From NCBI RefSeq assembly GCF_020532645.1, contig NZ_JAJAUZ010000001.1:124001-188000 (forward strand): a stretch of 64,000 nucleotides of DNA, in the 5' to 3' direction. Positions 1 to 7,947 of the stretch are shown here, one piece after another (the first letter of the stretch is position 1; every line of letters begins with the position of its first letter). The notes beneath the pieces were generated by a model. It searched no databases. It was not told where the DNA came from and saw only the letters and a list, made by a program, of their open reading frames with translations. Source of the DNA: Streptomyces bambusae. GTDB taxonomy: Bacteria; Actinomycetota; Actinomycetes; Streptomycetales; Streptomycetaceae. The translations under genes were made by a program, and so were the position numbers.

Positions 1-414
1 GGGGCGGGCTGGCGCAAGCCGGTGCTGGAAGGCACGGACCCGGACACCCTCAAGCGGGGGCTGGGGCACTACCGCGGGACGGCGGCGCCCGGCGGGACCG
101 GGAACTTCGCCGTGGCCGGGCACCGGCGGACCCACGGCGACCCGTTCAAGGACTTCCCGCGGCTGCGGCCCGGCGACCAGGTGATCCTGAAGGACCCGGC
201 GGGCACCTACACGTACACCGTGCGGACCGGCCCGGTGCGGACGCTGCCGACGGACGTGGCGGTGCTGGACCCGGTGCCCGTGAAGTCCGGGTTCACCGGG
301 CCGGGGCGCTATCTGACGCTCACCACGTGCGACCCGGAGTGGGGCCACAGCCACCGTCTCATCGTGTGGGCGGAACTTGCCGAGACCCGGCCCGCCCGGC
401 AGGCCAGCCCGTAG
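1..414 (+). CDS. Class E sortase, partial (5' end outside window)
   Basis: This is the C-terminal part of a class E sortase, a membrane-anchored transpeptidase that joins sorting-signal proteins to peptidoglycan. The reading frame is open from the first base, so the real start lies upstream. The catalytic triad is visible: His in AVAGHRR (codon 121-123), Cys in LTLTTC (codon 328-330) and Arg in HRLIVW. TGHF-type core spacing matches the two complete sortases at 1255-2757. It precedes a small membrane protein gene by 32 bases, so the genes up to 2757 probably form one transcription unit. The missing N-terminus should hold a membrane anchor. Family assignment is secure; the substrate cannot be read from the sequence. 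Confidence 0.88.
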   Translation, partial: GAGWRKPVLEGTDPDTLKRGLGHYRGTAAPGGTGNFAVAGHRRTHGDPFKDFPRLRPGDQVILKDPAGTYTYTVRTGPVRTLPTDVAVLDPVPVKSGFTGPGRYLTLTTCDPEWGHSHRLIVWAELAETRPARQASP

Positions 415-446
415 TCTGTTGCTCGATACGGAACGGAAGGGACGGC

Positions 447-623
447 ATGTACGGCTGGATCTGGCGGCATCTGCCGGGCAACGCGTGGGTACGCGCGCTG
501 ATCTCCCTCGTACTGGTCCTGGCGGTGGTCTTCGTGCTGTTCCAGTACGTGTTCCCGTGGGCCGAGCCGCTGCTTCCGTTCAACGATGTGACCGTCGACG
601 AAGGATCGGGAGCCACCCGGTGA
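447..623 (+). CDS. Small single-pass membrane protein
   Basis: A 58-residue protein with one hydrophobic segment at about residues 17-36 (ISLVLVLAVVFVLFQYVF) followed by a short acidic tail. The ATG at 447 is preceded by GGAAGG at 435-440. The stop overlaps the GTG of the next gene (620) in a GTGA arrangement, so translation is probably coupled. Small proteins of this kind are found beside the pabA/sortase genes in Streptomyces, but I know of no function. It could be an assembly or regulatory partner of the neighbouring sortases; that is inference from position only. Confidence 0.75.
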   Translation: MYGWIWRHLPGNAWVRALISLVLVLAVVFVLFQYVFPWAEPLLPFNDVTVDEGSGATR

Positions 624-1258
624 GCGCGCGCATTCTGGTCGTGGACAACTACGACAGCTTTGTTTTCAACCTGGTCCAGTACCTGTACCAGCTCGGCGCC
701 GAGTGCGAGGTGCTGCGCAACGACGAGGTCGCGCTCGCCCACGCCCAGGACGGCTTCGACGGGGTGCTGCTGTCGCCCGGGCCCGGTACGCCGGAAGAGG
801 CCGGGGTCTGCGTGGACATGGTCCGGCACTGCGCCGGCACGGGCGTGCCGGTCTTCGGCGTCTGCCTGGGCATGCAGTCCATGACGGTGGCGTACGGCGG
901 TGTCGTCGGCCGTGCCCCGGAGCTGCTGCACGGCAAGACCTCGCCGGTGCTGCACGAAGGCCTGGGCGTGTTCGAGGGACTGCCGTCGCCGTTCACCGCG
1001 ACCCGGTACCACTCACTGGCCGCCGAGCCGCAGACGCTGCCGGACGTGCTGGAGGTGACCGCGCGGACCGAGGACGGGATCATCATGGGCCTGCGGCACC
1101 GGGAGCACGACGTGGAGGGCGTGCAGTTCCACCCCGAGTCGGTGCTGACCGAATGGGGCCACCGGATGCTCGCGAACTGGCTGGTGCGCTGCGGTGACGC
1201 CGGGGCCGTGGCACGGTCGGCGGGCCTGGCGCCGGTGGTGGGCAAGGCCGTCGCGTGA
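620..1258 (+). CDS. pabA: Aminodeoxychorismate/anthranilate synthase component II (glutamine amidotransferase)
   Basis: A 212-residue class I glutamine amidotransferase that releases ammonia from glutamine for a chorismate-using partner (PabB or TrpE). The nucleophile Cys82 sits in GVCLGMQSM, and His171 and Glu173 are in VQFHPESV. The N-terminal ILVVDNYDSF and the oxyanion motif SPGPGTP are typical. The GTG at 620 is chosen because the family begins at this motif and because it overlaps the upstream stop. No synthase component I gene is present in the window. A trpG/pabA-like gene beside pknB is also known in Mycobacterium tuberculosis, so the linkage is old. PabA and TrpG roles cannot be separated from sequence alone. 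Confidence 0.92.
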   Translation: MSARILVVDNYDSFVFNLVQYLYQLGAECEVLRNDEVALAHAQDGFDGVLLSPGPGTPEEAGVCVDMVRHCAGTGVPVFGVCLGMQSMTVAYGGVVGRAPELLHGKTSPVLHEGLGVFEGLPSPFTATRYHSLAAEPQTLPDVLEVTARTEDGIIMGLRHREHDVEGVQFHPESVLTEWGHRMLANWLVRCGDAGAVARSAGLAPVVGKAVA

Positions 1259-2031
1259 CGGCGCTCGCGCCGCCCGCTCCCACCGGGGGACGGGCCGCGC
1301 GGCGCCGGGCGGCCCAGGAGGCCGCCAGACGGGCGCGCAGGCGGGCTCGCGGGGGTCCCCTGGTCGTGGCCGGCCGTGCCGTCGGAGAGCTCTTCATCAC
1401 GGTGGGCGTGCTGATGCTGCTCTTCGTCACCTACCAGCTCTGGTACACCAACGTGCTGGCCGAGCGGACGGCCGACGGCGCGGTGGGCAGCCTCCGGGAG
1501 GACTGGGCGGCCGGCGCGGGCGGGGCCGCGGCTCCGAAGGCGTTCGAGCCCGGTCAGGGCTTCGCCATCCTGTACATCCCGAAGCTGGACGTGAAGGTGC
1601 CGGTCGCCGAGGGCGTCAGCAAGACGAAGGTGCTGGACCGGGGGCTGGTCGGGCACTACGCGGAGGGCGCCCTGAAGACGGCGATGCCCGGCGACCGCAC
1701 GGGGAACTTCGCGGTGGCCGGCCACCGGAACACGCACGGAGAGCCGTTCCGGTTCATCAACCGGCTGCAGCCCGGCGATCCGGTGGTCGTGGAGACGCGC
1801 GAGGCCTACTACACGTACGAGATGACCTCGATCCTGCCGCAGACCCCGCCGGCGAACGTCGGGGTGCTGCGGCCGGTGCCGGAGGGCTCCGGCTTCACCG
1901 GGCCGGGCCGGTACCTGACGCTGACCACGTGCACCCCCGAGTTCACCAGCACCTACCGGATGGTGGTGTGGGGCAGGATGGTCGACGAGAGGCCGCGCAG
2001 CAAGGGCGTGCCGGCCGCGCTGGCCGGATAG
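1255..2031 (+). CDS. srtE: Class E sortase
   Basis: A complete 258-residue class E sortase. An Ala/Arg-rich cytoplasmic N-terminus is followed by a membrane segment at about 47-65 (LFITVGVLMLLFVTYQLW) and an extracellular sortase domain at about 100-245. Catalytic residues are His157 (AVAGHRN), Cys226 (LTLTTC) and Arg235 (TYRMVVW). The GTG start overlaps the pabA stop in GTGA. In S. coelicolor the two sortases next to pknB (SrtE1, SrtE2) anchor long chaplins needed for aerial growth; this gene is in the equivalent position, so the same role is likely by position. The sorting signal it recognises is not shown here. Confidence 0.93.
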   Translation: MTALAPPAPTGGRAARRRAAQEAARRARRRARGGPLVVAGRAVGELFITVGVLMLLFVTYQLWYTNVLAERTADGAVGSLREDWAAGAGGAAAPKAFEPGQGFAILYIPKLDVKVPVAEGVSKTKVLDRGLVGHYAEGALKTAMPGDRTGNFAVAGHRNTHGEPFRFINRLQPGDPVVVETREAYYTYEMTSILPQTPPANVGVLRPVPEGSGFTGPGRYLTLTTCTPEFTSTYRMVVWGRMVDERPRSKGVPAALAG

Positions 2032-2052
2032 CAGTCAGAGGACGGTGGGCAG

Positions 2053-2757
2053 GTGGCGGGCACGCGCAGGCGGAGTCGGAACCGGGTCGCGGCGGTGCTG
2101 AGTTTCACCGGCGAACTGCTGATCACGGCGGGGCTGGTGCTGGGCCTGTTCGTCGTCTACTCGCTGTGGTGGACGAACGTGCTGGCGGACCGCGAGGCCT
2201 CCGCGCGCGGCAACGCGGTGCGCGAGACGTGGCGCACGGCACCCGCCGCGGCCGGCCCGGGGGCGCTCGACACCCGGGACGGCATCGGGTTCCTGCACGT
2301 CCCGGCGATGGGCGGCGGCGAGGTCCTGGTCAAGAAGGGCACCTCGTCGGACGTCCTCAACGACGGCGTGGCGGGCTACTACACGGAGCCGGTGAAGTCG
2401 GCCCTGCCGTGGGACCGTTCGGGGAACTTCACGCTGGCCGCGCACCGGGACGGACACGGGGCGAAGTTCCACAACATCCACAAGGTGCGCACGGGCGACG
2501 CGGTGGTCTTCGAAACCCGCGACACCTGGTACGTCTACAAGGTCTACGCCCAGCTGAGCCAGACCTCGAAGTACAACACCGAGGTCCTGGCGCCGGTCCC
2601 CCGCCAGTCGGGCCGCACCGTCCCCGGCCGCTACATCACCCTCACCACGTGCACCCCGGTCTACACGTCGAAGTACCGGTACATCGTGTGGGGCGAGCTG
2701 GTCCGCACGGAGAAGGTGAACGCCGACCGGACGCCGCCGCCGGAACTGCGGGGCTGA
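2053..2757 (+). CDS. srtE: Class E sortase
   Basis: A 234-residue class E sortase, the third in this cluster. The order is a short basic N-terminus, a membrane segment at about 17-37 (LLITAGLVLGLFVVYSLWW) and a sortase domain at about 75-220. His131 (LAAHRDGH), Cys200 (LTTCTPV) and Arg209 (KYRYIVW) form the triad. The His motif reads LAAHRDG rather than the AVAGHR of its two neighbours, so the paralogues are clearly diverged. The GTG at 2053 follows an AGAGGA sequence at 2036-2041. The gene ends 72 bases before the convergent pknB, with a strong hairpin between them. Confidence 0.92.
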   Translation: MAGTRRRSRNRVAAVLSFTGELLITAGLVLGLFVVYSLWWTNVLADREASARGNAVRETWRTAPAAAGPGALDTRDGIGFLHVPAMGGGEVLVKKGTSSDVLNDGVAGYYTEPVKSALPWDRSGNFTLAAHRDGHGAKFHNIHKVRTGDAVVFETRDTWYVYKVYAQLSQTSKYNTEVLAPVPRQSGRTVPGRYITLTTCTPVYTSKYRYIVWGELVRTEKVNADRTPPPELRG

Positions 2758-2773
2758 CGCGCCCCCGGACGAC

Positions 2774-2811
2774 GGAAGGCCGGGCGCCCCCGAGGGAGCG
2801 CCCGGCCTTCC
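2774..2811. terminator. Bidirectional hairpin terminator between sortase and pknB
   Basis: A perfect 14-bp inverted repeat (GGAAGGCCGGGCGC at 2774-2787, its complement at 2798-2811) with a 10-base loop. It lies between the stops of the convergent sortase and pknB genes, so it probably ends transcription from both sides. No U tract is present, as is usual in Streptomyces. Confidence 0.8.
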
Positions 2812-2828
2812 GGTCCGTGCGGGGCGGG

Positions 2829-4859
2829 TCAGTTGCCGCGGAGGCCGCCGAAGAGGCCGCCGCCCTGCTGGCCGCCCTGCTGCCCGCCCTGGTTGCCGCC
2901 GCCGTTGGTGGTGGTCACGTTGACCACCGTGCCGGCGTCGACCGGGGTGCCCGCGCCGGGGTCGGTGGTCAGGACGATGGCGTTGTCGTCCTGCGACCCC
3001 GAGGTGACCGAGCCGAAGCTCAGGTTGTTCTGCTGGAGGATCTGCTTGGCCTCGGCGACCGTCTTGCCGAACAGCATCGGGACCTGGACCTTCGCGGCCG
3101 CCTTCGCGATCTTCACGTTGACGGTGGAGTCCTTGGCGACCTCGACGTTCGGCGCGAGGCTCTGCTCCACCACCGTGCCGGCGGTGGCGCTGGACTCGAT
3201 CTCGGTGACACTGCCGAGCTTGAGGCCCTCGTCCTCCAGGGCCTTCCGGGCGTCGTCCACGGTCTTGCCGGCGAGGTCCGGAACGGTGGACTTCGCGGCC
3301 TCCTTGGCGACCCACAGGGTGACCGTGGAGCCCTTCTCGACCGAGGAGCTGCCGCCGGGGGTCTGCTTGAGGACGGTGCCGGGGGTCCGGTCGGACTCCT
3401 CGTTCTTCCGCTCGACGACGAAGCCCTTGTCCTTGAGGGTCTTCTCGGCCTCGTCGAAGGAGACGTTGATGACGTCGGGTACGAGGACCTTCGGCGCGCC
3501 CGTGGAGACGGTCACGTTGATCGTGTCGCCCTTGGAGACCTCTTCGCCGGCGGCCGGGTCCTGCGAGCAGACGCTGCCCTTGGGCTGGTCCTCGCAGGGC
3601 TCCTTCTTCGCCTCGACGACGTTCACGCCGGCGTTCTTGCCGTTCTTGACGGCCTGGTCGAAGGGGGTGCCGACGAAGTTGGGGGCGGCGAGGGTGTCTC
3701 CGCCGGTCTTGTTGGTCAGCGCCTGGCCGATGAGGATCGCGCCGACCAGCACGAGGAGGCCGGCGGCGACGAGCAGGATCGTGGAGGCCCGGCTCTTCTT
3801 CTGGCCGCGGCGGCCGCCGCGGCCGCCGTCGTCGTAGCCGTGCGGCGGGTAGCCGCCGTCGCCGCCCGGCGGCATCGGCGGCATCATCGAGGTCTGGCCG
3901 GGGTCGGCGGTGCGCAGCGCGGTGGTCGGCTGGTCGTAGCCCGGGTGGCCGTGGTTCTGGTCGGGGTAGCCGTAGCCGCCGTAGCCGGGCGCGCCCATGG
4001 TGGCGGTCGCGGCGACGGGCTGGCCGTCGAGGCAGGCCTCGATGTCGGCGCGCATCTCGTCGGCCGACTGGTAGCGGTAGTCGGGGTCCTTGACCAGGGC
4101 CTTGAGGACGATGGCGTCCATCTCGGGCGTGATCTCGGGGTCGAAGTTGCTCGGCGGCTGGGGTTCCTCGCGCACGTGCTGGTACGCGACGGCGACGGGG
4201 GAGTCGCCGACGAACGGGGGCCGGACGGTGAGCAGCTCGTAGAGCAGGCAGCCGGTGGAGTACAGGTCGGAACGGGCGTCGACCTGCTCGCCCTTCGCCT
4301 GCTCGGGGGAGAGGTACTGGGCGGTGCCGATGACGGCGGCCGTCTGCGTCATGGTCATGCCGGAGTCGCCCATGGCGCGGGCGATGCCGAAGTCCATGAC
4401 CTTGACCTGACCGGTGCGGGTCAGCATCACGTTGGCCGGCTTGATGTCACGGTGGACGATGCCCGCGCGGTGCGAGTACTCCAGGGCCTGGAGGATGCCG
4501 GTGGTCATCTCCAGGGTGCGCTCGGGCAGCAGACGGCGGCCGGAGTGCAGGAGCTCCCGCAGCGTGGACCCGTCGACGTACTCCATCACGATGTACGGGA
4601 TGGAGATGTTGTCGACGTAGTCCTCGCCGGTGTCGTAGACCGCGACGATCGCCGGATGGTTCAGCGAGGCGGCCGACTGGGCTTCGCGGCGGAACCGGGC
4701 CTGGAAGGACGGGTCGCGGGCGAGGTCCGCCCGGAGCGTCTTCACGGCGACGGTGCGGCCGAGCCGGGTGTCGTGCGCGAGATAGACCTCGGCCATGCCA
4801 CCACGGCCGAGCACCGAGCCCAGCTCGTACCGGCCGCCGAGGCGACGCGGCTCTTCCAT
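2829..4859 (-). CDS. pknB: Ser/Thr protein kinase PknB with PASTA repeats
   Basis: A 676-residue transmembrane kinase that links cell-wall state to phosphorylation of growth and division proteins. The N-terminal kinase domain (about 10-275) has the glycine loop GRGGMAEVY, Lys40, the HRDIKPAN catalytic loop with Asp138, DFG Asp156 and a Thr-rich activation loop (TMTQTAAVIGT). A Gly/Tyr/Pro linker leads to a membrane helix at about 360-380. Four PASTA repeats at about 390-657 follow, which in this family bind muropeptides or lipid II. A Gly/Gln-rich tail ends the protein. It is the last gene of the fhaA-pknB operon. Mycobacteria have pknA just before pknB; here there is none. Confidence 0.97.
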   Translation of the reverse strand: MEEPRRLGGRYELGSVLGRGGMAEVYLAHDTRLGRTVAVKTLRADLARDPSFQARFRREAQSAASLNHPAIVAVYDTGEDYVDNISIPYIVMEYVDGSTLRELLHSGRRLLPERTLEMTTGILQALEYSHRAGIVHRDIKPANVMLTRTGQVKVMDFGIARAMGDSGMTMTQTAAVIGTAQYLSPEQAKGEQVDARSDLYSTGCLLYELLTVRPPFVGDSPVAVAYQHVREEPQPPSNFDPEITPEMDAIVLKALVKDPDYRYQSADEMRADIEACLDGQPVAATATMGAPGYGGYGYPDQNHGHPGYDQPTTALRTADPGQTSMMPPMPPGGDGGYPPHGYDDGGRGGRRGQKKSRASTILLVAAGLLVLVGAILIGQALTNKTGGDTLAAPNFVGTPFDQAVKNGKNAGVNVVEAKKEPCEDQPKGSVCSQDPAAGEEVSKGDTINVTVSTGAPKVLVPDVINVSFDEAEKTLKDKGFVVERKNEESDRTPGTVLKQTPGGSSSVEKGSTVTLWVAKEAAKSTVPDLAGKTVDDARKALEDEGLKLGSVTEIESSATAGTVVEQSLAPNVEVAKDSTVNVKIAKAAAKVQVPMLFGKTVAEAKQILQQNNLSFGSVTSGSQDDNAIVLTTDPGAGTPVDAGTVVNVTTTNGGGNQGGQQGGQQGGGLFGGLRGN

Positions 4860-5022
4860 AACTTCCAGCCCTCTCCGTCAGTCCCGACCGCACCCGTGTG
4901 TGGTCCGGCGGTGTGCTGTTCGCGCAAAGGCTACCGGCCGTGCGTGTGTCTGCCGTCCGTGACCGCAGGCTGATACGAGACCGGTACCCGTCGCCGCCGG
5001 TGGTGCGGCGGCGTGAGGTGCG

Positions 5023-6480
5023 TCACCCCTGTGCCTTGAGGACGGCCTGCATGACGTCCTTGGCGATCGGGGCGGCGAGCCCGCTGCCGCTGATGTCCTC
5101 GCGGGTGGCGTTGCTGTCCTCGATGACGACGGCGACGGCGACGGCGCCCTTGTCGGTCGTGGCGTACGAGATGAACCAGGCGTAGGGGCGCTTCTTGTTC
5201 TTCTCGCCGTGCTGCGCGGTGCCGGTCTTGCCGCCGACGGTGGCGCCGTCGATCTGCGCCCTCGTGCCGGTGCCCTTCTCGACGACGTTGACCATCATGG
5301 CCTGGAGCTTCTCCGCGTTCTCGGCGGAGAGCGGGCGGCTCATCTCCTGCGGGTCGGTCTGCTCGATGACGTCGAGGTTGGGGGCGGTGAGCCGGTCCAC
5401 CATGTACGGCTTCATCAGCTTGCCGTCGTTGGCGACGGCGGCGGCGACCATGGCCATCTGGAGCGGGGTGGCCGCGGTGTTGAACTGGCCGATGGAGGAC
5501 TGGGCGTTCCCGTCGCGGCTCATGGTCTTGTCGTAGACGCTGGCGAAGGCGCGGACCGGGGTGTCGATCTCCGGGTCGTTGAAGCCGAACTTCTCGGCGG
5601 TCTCGACCATCTTGTCGCGGGTGACCTTGTCGCCCATGTTCGCGAAGACGCTGTTGCAGGACACCTCGAGCGCCTTGTTCAGGCTGGCGTTCTTGCACCC
5701 GCCGTGCTGGTTGACCATCGGGGTGCGGGTGCCGGGGAGGATGTACGGCTCGGGGGTGTCCGTGGGGGCGTTGATGTCCGTGACCACCTTGTGCTCCAGG
5801 GCGGCGGCGGCGGTGACGACCTTGAAGGTGGACCCGGGCGGGTAGGTCTCGCGCAGGGCGCGGTTGACCAGCTCCTTGTTCTTGCTGTCCTTGAGGGAGA
5901 CCCAGGCCTTCTCGTCCTTCTTGGAGTTGCCGGCGAAGGAGGAGGGGTCGTACGAGGGGGCGCTGGCGAGGGCCAGGATCGCGCCGGTGCGCGGGTCGAG
6001 CGCGACGACGGCGCCCTTGTTGCTGCCCAGGCCCTTGAAGGCGGCCTTCTGGGCGGCCGGCATCAGCGTGGTGACGACGTTGCCGCCCTGGCGCTTCTCG
6101 CCGGTGAACATGCCGATGGTGCGGTCGAAGAAGAGCCGGTCGTCGTTGCCGGTGAGGATCTTGTCTTCGAGGTTCTCCAGCTGGGTGGAGCCGAAGGCCT
6201 GCGAGGCGAAGCCGGTGACGGGGGCCCACATCGGGCCGTCGATGTAGGTCCGCTTGTACTTGTAGTCGCTGCCGTCGGTCACGACCGAGCCCGTGATGGG
6301 CTTGCCGTTGGCGATGATGTTGCCCCGCTCCTGGGCGTACTGGGCGATGGCGACCCGGCGGTTCTCCTTGCGGGTGCTCAGCTCTTCGGCCTGGACGTAC
6401 TGCAGCCAGTTGGTGCGTACGAGGAGGGCGAGGACGAGCAGCCCGCAGAAGATCGCGATGCGGCGCAGCGGCTTGTTCAT
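5023..6480 (-). CDS. pbpA: Penicillin-binding protein A (class B transpeptidase)
   Basis: A 485-residue class B PBP that crosslinks peptidoglycan, acting with the SEDS glycosyltransferase encoded just upstream. An N-terminal membrane anchor lies at about 8-22 (IAIFCGLLVLALLV). The dimerisation/linker region follows, then the transpeptidase domain with STFK (Ser217 nucleophile, Lys220), SCN (274-276) and KTGTA (418-422). The ATG overlaps the rodA stop in ATGA, so the two partners are translationally coupled. It is separated from pknB by 163 bases, enough for a separate pknB promoter, although none is obvious. Homologues in mycobacteria are PknB substrates. Confidence 0.96.
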   Translation of the reverse strand: MNKPLRRIAIFCGLLVLALLVRTNWLQYVQAEELSTRKENRRVAIAQYAQERGNIIANGKPITGSVVTDGSDYKYKRTYIDGPMWAPVTGFASQAFGSTQLENLEDKILTGNDDRLFFDRTIGMFTGEKRQGGNVVTTLMPAAQKAAFKGLGSNKGAVVALDPRTGAILALASAPSYDPSSFAGNSKKDEKAWVSLKDSKNKELVNRALRETYPPGSTFKVVTAAAALEHKVVTDINAPTDTPEPYILPGTRTPMVNQHGGCKNASLNKALEVSCNSVFANMGDKVTRDKMVETAEKFGFNDPEIDTPVRAFASVYDKTMSRDGNAQSSIGQFNTAATPLQMAMVAAAVANDGKLMKPYMVDRLTAPNLDVIEQTDPQEMSRPLSAENAEKLQAMMVNVVEKGTGTRAQIDGATVGGKTGTAQHGEKNKKRPYAWFISYATTDKGAVAVAVVIEDSNATREDISGSGLAAPIAKDVMQAVLKAQG

Positions 6481-7901
6481 GAGGGTCGGACCACCTGGGT
6501 CATCTCGGCGTCGGGGGACGGGGCGGGGGCCGGTGCGGGACGGCGCGCGGTGTCGCTGATGCGGATCAGGATGCCGATGAGGGCCCAGTTGGCGATGACC
6601 GAGGAACCGCCGGAGGCGAGGAAGGGCATGGTCATGCCGGTGAGGGGGATGAGGCCCATCACGCCGCCGGCGACCACGAAGATCTGGATCGCGAAGGCGC
6701 CGGAGAGGCCGATCGCGAAGAGCTTGCCGAAGGGGTCGCGGGCCGCGAGGGCGGTCCGGGCGCCGCGCTCGATGATCAGGCCGTAGAGGAGCAGGAAGGC
6801 CATCACACCGGCGAGTCCGAGCTCTTCGCCGACGGTGGAGAAGATGAAGTCGGAGTTGGCGGCGAACAGGATGAGGTCGGAGTGGCCCTGGCCGAGGCCG
6901 GTGCCGAGGACGCCGCCGGAGCCGAAGGACATCAGGGACTGGCCGACCTGCTCGCAGGCGCCGGAGGTGGTGTAGCAGGCGAACGGGTCGAGCCAGGCGT
7001 TGACACGGGCTTCGACGTGGCCGGAGAAGCCGGCCACGACCACGGCGCCGCCGACCGACATGAGCAGGCCGATGACGATCCAGCTGGTCCGCTCGGTGGC
7101 GACGTACAGCATGATCACGAACATGCCGAAGAACAGCAGCGAGGTGCCGAGGTCGTTCTCGAAGATCAGGATGAGCAGGCTCATCGCCCAGATCATGAGG
7201 ATCGGACCGAGGTCGCGGCCGCGGGGCAGGTAGAGGCCCATGAAGCGGCGGCTGGCCAGGGCCAGGGCGTCGCGCTTGACCATGAGGTAGCCGGCGAAGA
7301 AGACCGCGATGACGATCTTCGCGAACTCGCCGGGCTGGATGGAGAAGCCGGCGACGCTGATCCAGATCTTGGCGCCGAAGACGTCCGCGCCCAGGCCCGG
7401 GACGACGGGCAGGATCAGCAGGACGAGCGCGGCGGCCATCGAGATGTACGTGAACCGCTGGAGCGTGCGGTGGTCCTTGAGCAGGAGGAGGACGCCGACG
7501 AACAGGGCGATGCCGACCGCGGTGTAGAAGAGCTGGTTGGGCGCGGAGGGCGAGAACGCGCCGAACTGCCGCTCGGCGAGGTTCTGGAGCCGCTCCGACT
7601 GGTCGAGCCGCCAGATGAGGACGAGCCCGAGCCCGTTGAGCAGGGTGGCCAGCGGCAGCAGCAGCGGGTCGGCGTACTTGGCGTACCGGCGCACGACGAA
7701 GTGCCCGATGCCCGCGAGCAGGCCGAGGCCGAGGCCGTAGGCGAGCATGCCGGGGGGCAGCTTGCCGTGGACGGCGAGGCCCACGTTGGCGTAGGCGAAG
7801 ATCGGGATGACCACGGCGAACACGAGCAGCAGGAGCTCGGTGTTGCGCCGGCTCGGCAGCTCGATGGCGCCGATGGTGGTCGTGTTGGTGACAACGCTCA
7901 T
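6477..7901 (-). CDS. rodA: SEDS peptidoglycan glycosyltransferase (FtsW/RodA/SpoVE family)
   Basis: A 474-residue polytopic membrane protein that polymerises lipid II into glycan strands. About ten to twelve hydrophobic helices span the length. Diagnostic motifs are SIQPGEFAK (about 187-195), FENDLGTSLLFF with Asp250 at the position of the SEDS catalytic aspartate, and GTGLGQG in the later part. A Pro/Ala-rich cytoplasmic tail follows the last helix. The ATG at 7901 is chosen because the hydrophobic region starts soon after it and because longer reading would run into pstP; AGGGGGC precedes it by 12 bases. It sits between pstP and pbpA. FtsW and RodA cannot be fully separated by sequence; the operon position matches mycobacterial rodA. 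Confidence 0.93.
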   Translation of the reverse strand: MSVVTNTTTIGAIELPSRRNTELLLLVFAVVIPIFAYANVGLAVHGKLPPGMLAYGLGLGLLAGIGHFVVRRYAKYADPLLLPLATLLNGLGLVLIWRLDQSERLQNLAERQFGAFSPSAPNQLFYTAVGIALFVGVLLLLKDHRTLQRFTYISMAAALVLLILPVVPGLGADVFGAKIWISVAGFSIQPGEFAKIVIAVFFAGYLMVKRDALALASRRFMGLYLPRGRDLGPILMIWAMSLLILIFENDLGTSLLFFGMFVIMLYVATERTSWIVIGLLMSVGGAVVVAGFSGHVEARVNAWLDPFACYTTSGACEQVGQSLMSFGSGGVLGTGLGQGHSDLILFAANSDFIFSTVGEELGLAGVMAFLLLYGLIIERGARTALAARDPFGKLFAIGLSGAFAIQIFVVAGGVMGLIPLTGMTMPFLASGGSSVIANWALIGILIRISDTARRPAPAPAPSPDAEMTQVVRPS

Positions 7902-7947
7902 GGTGTGGCAGGCCCCCTGCGCCCGCTTGCCGCTACGGGTGCGGCTC

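Noticed and set aside
1194..4973. A 1259-codon open frame on the plus strand opposite pknB
   Set aside because: It is an antisense shadow of high-GC coding; the pknB frame has complete kinase and PASTA motifs, and the shadow has none.
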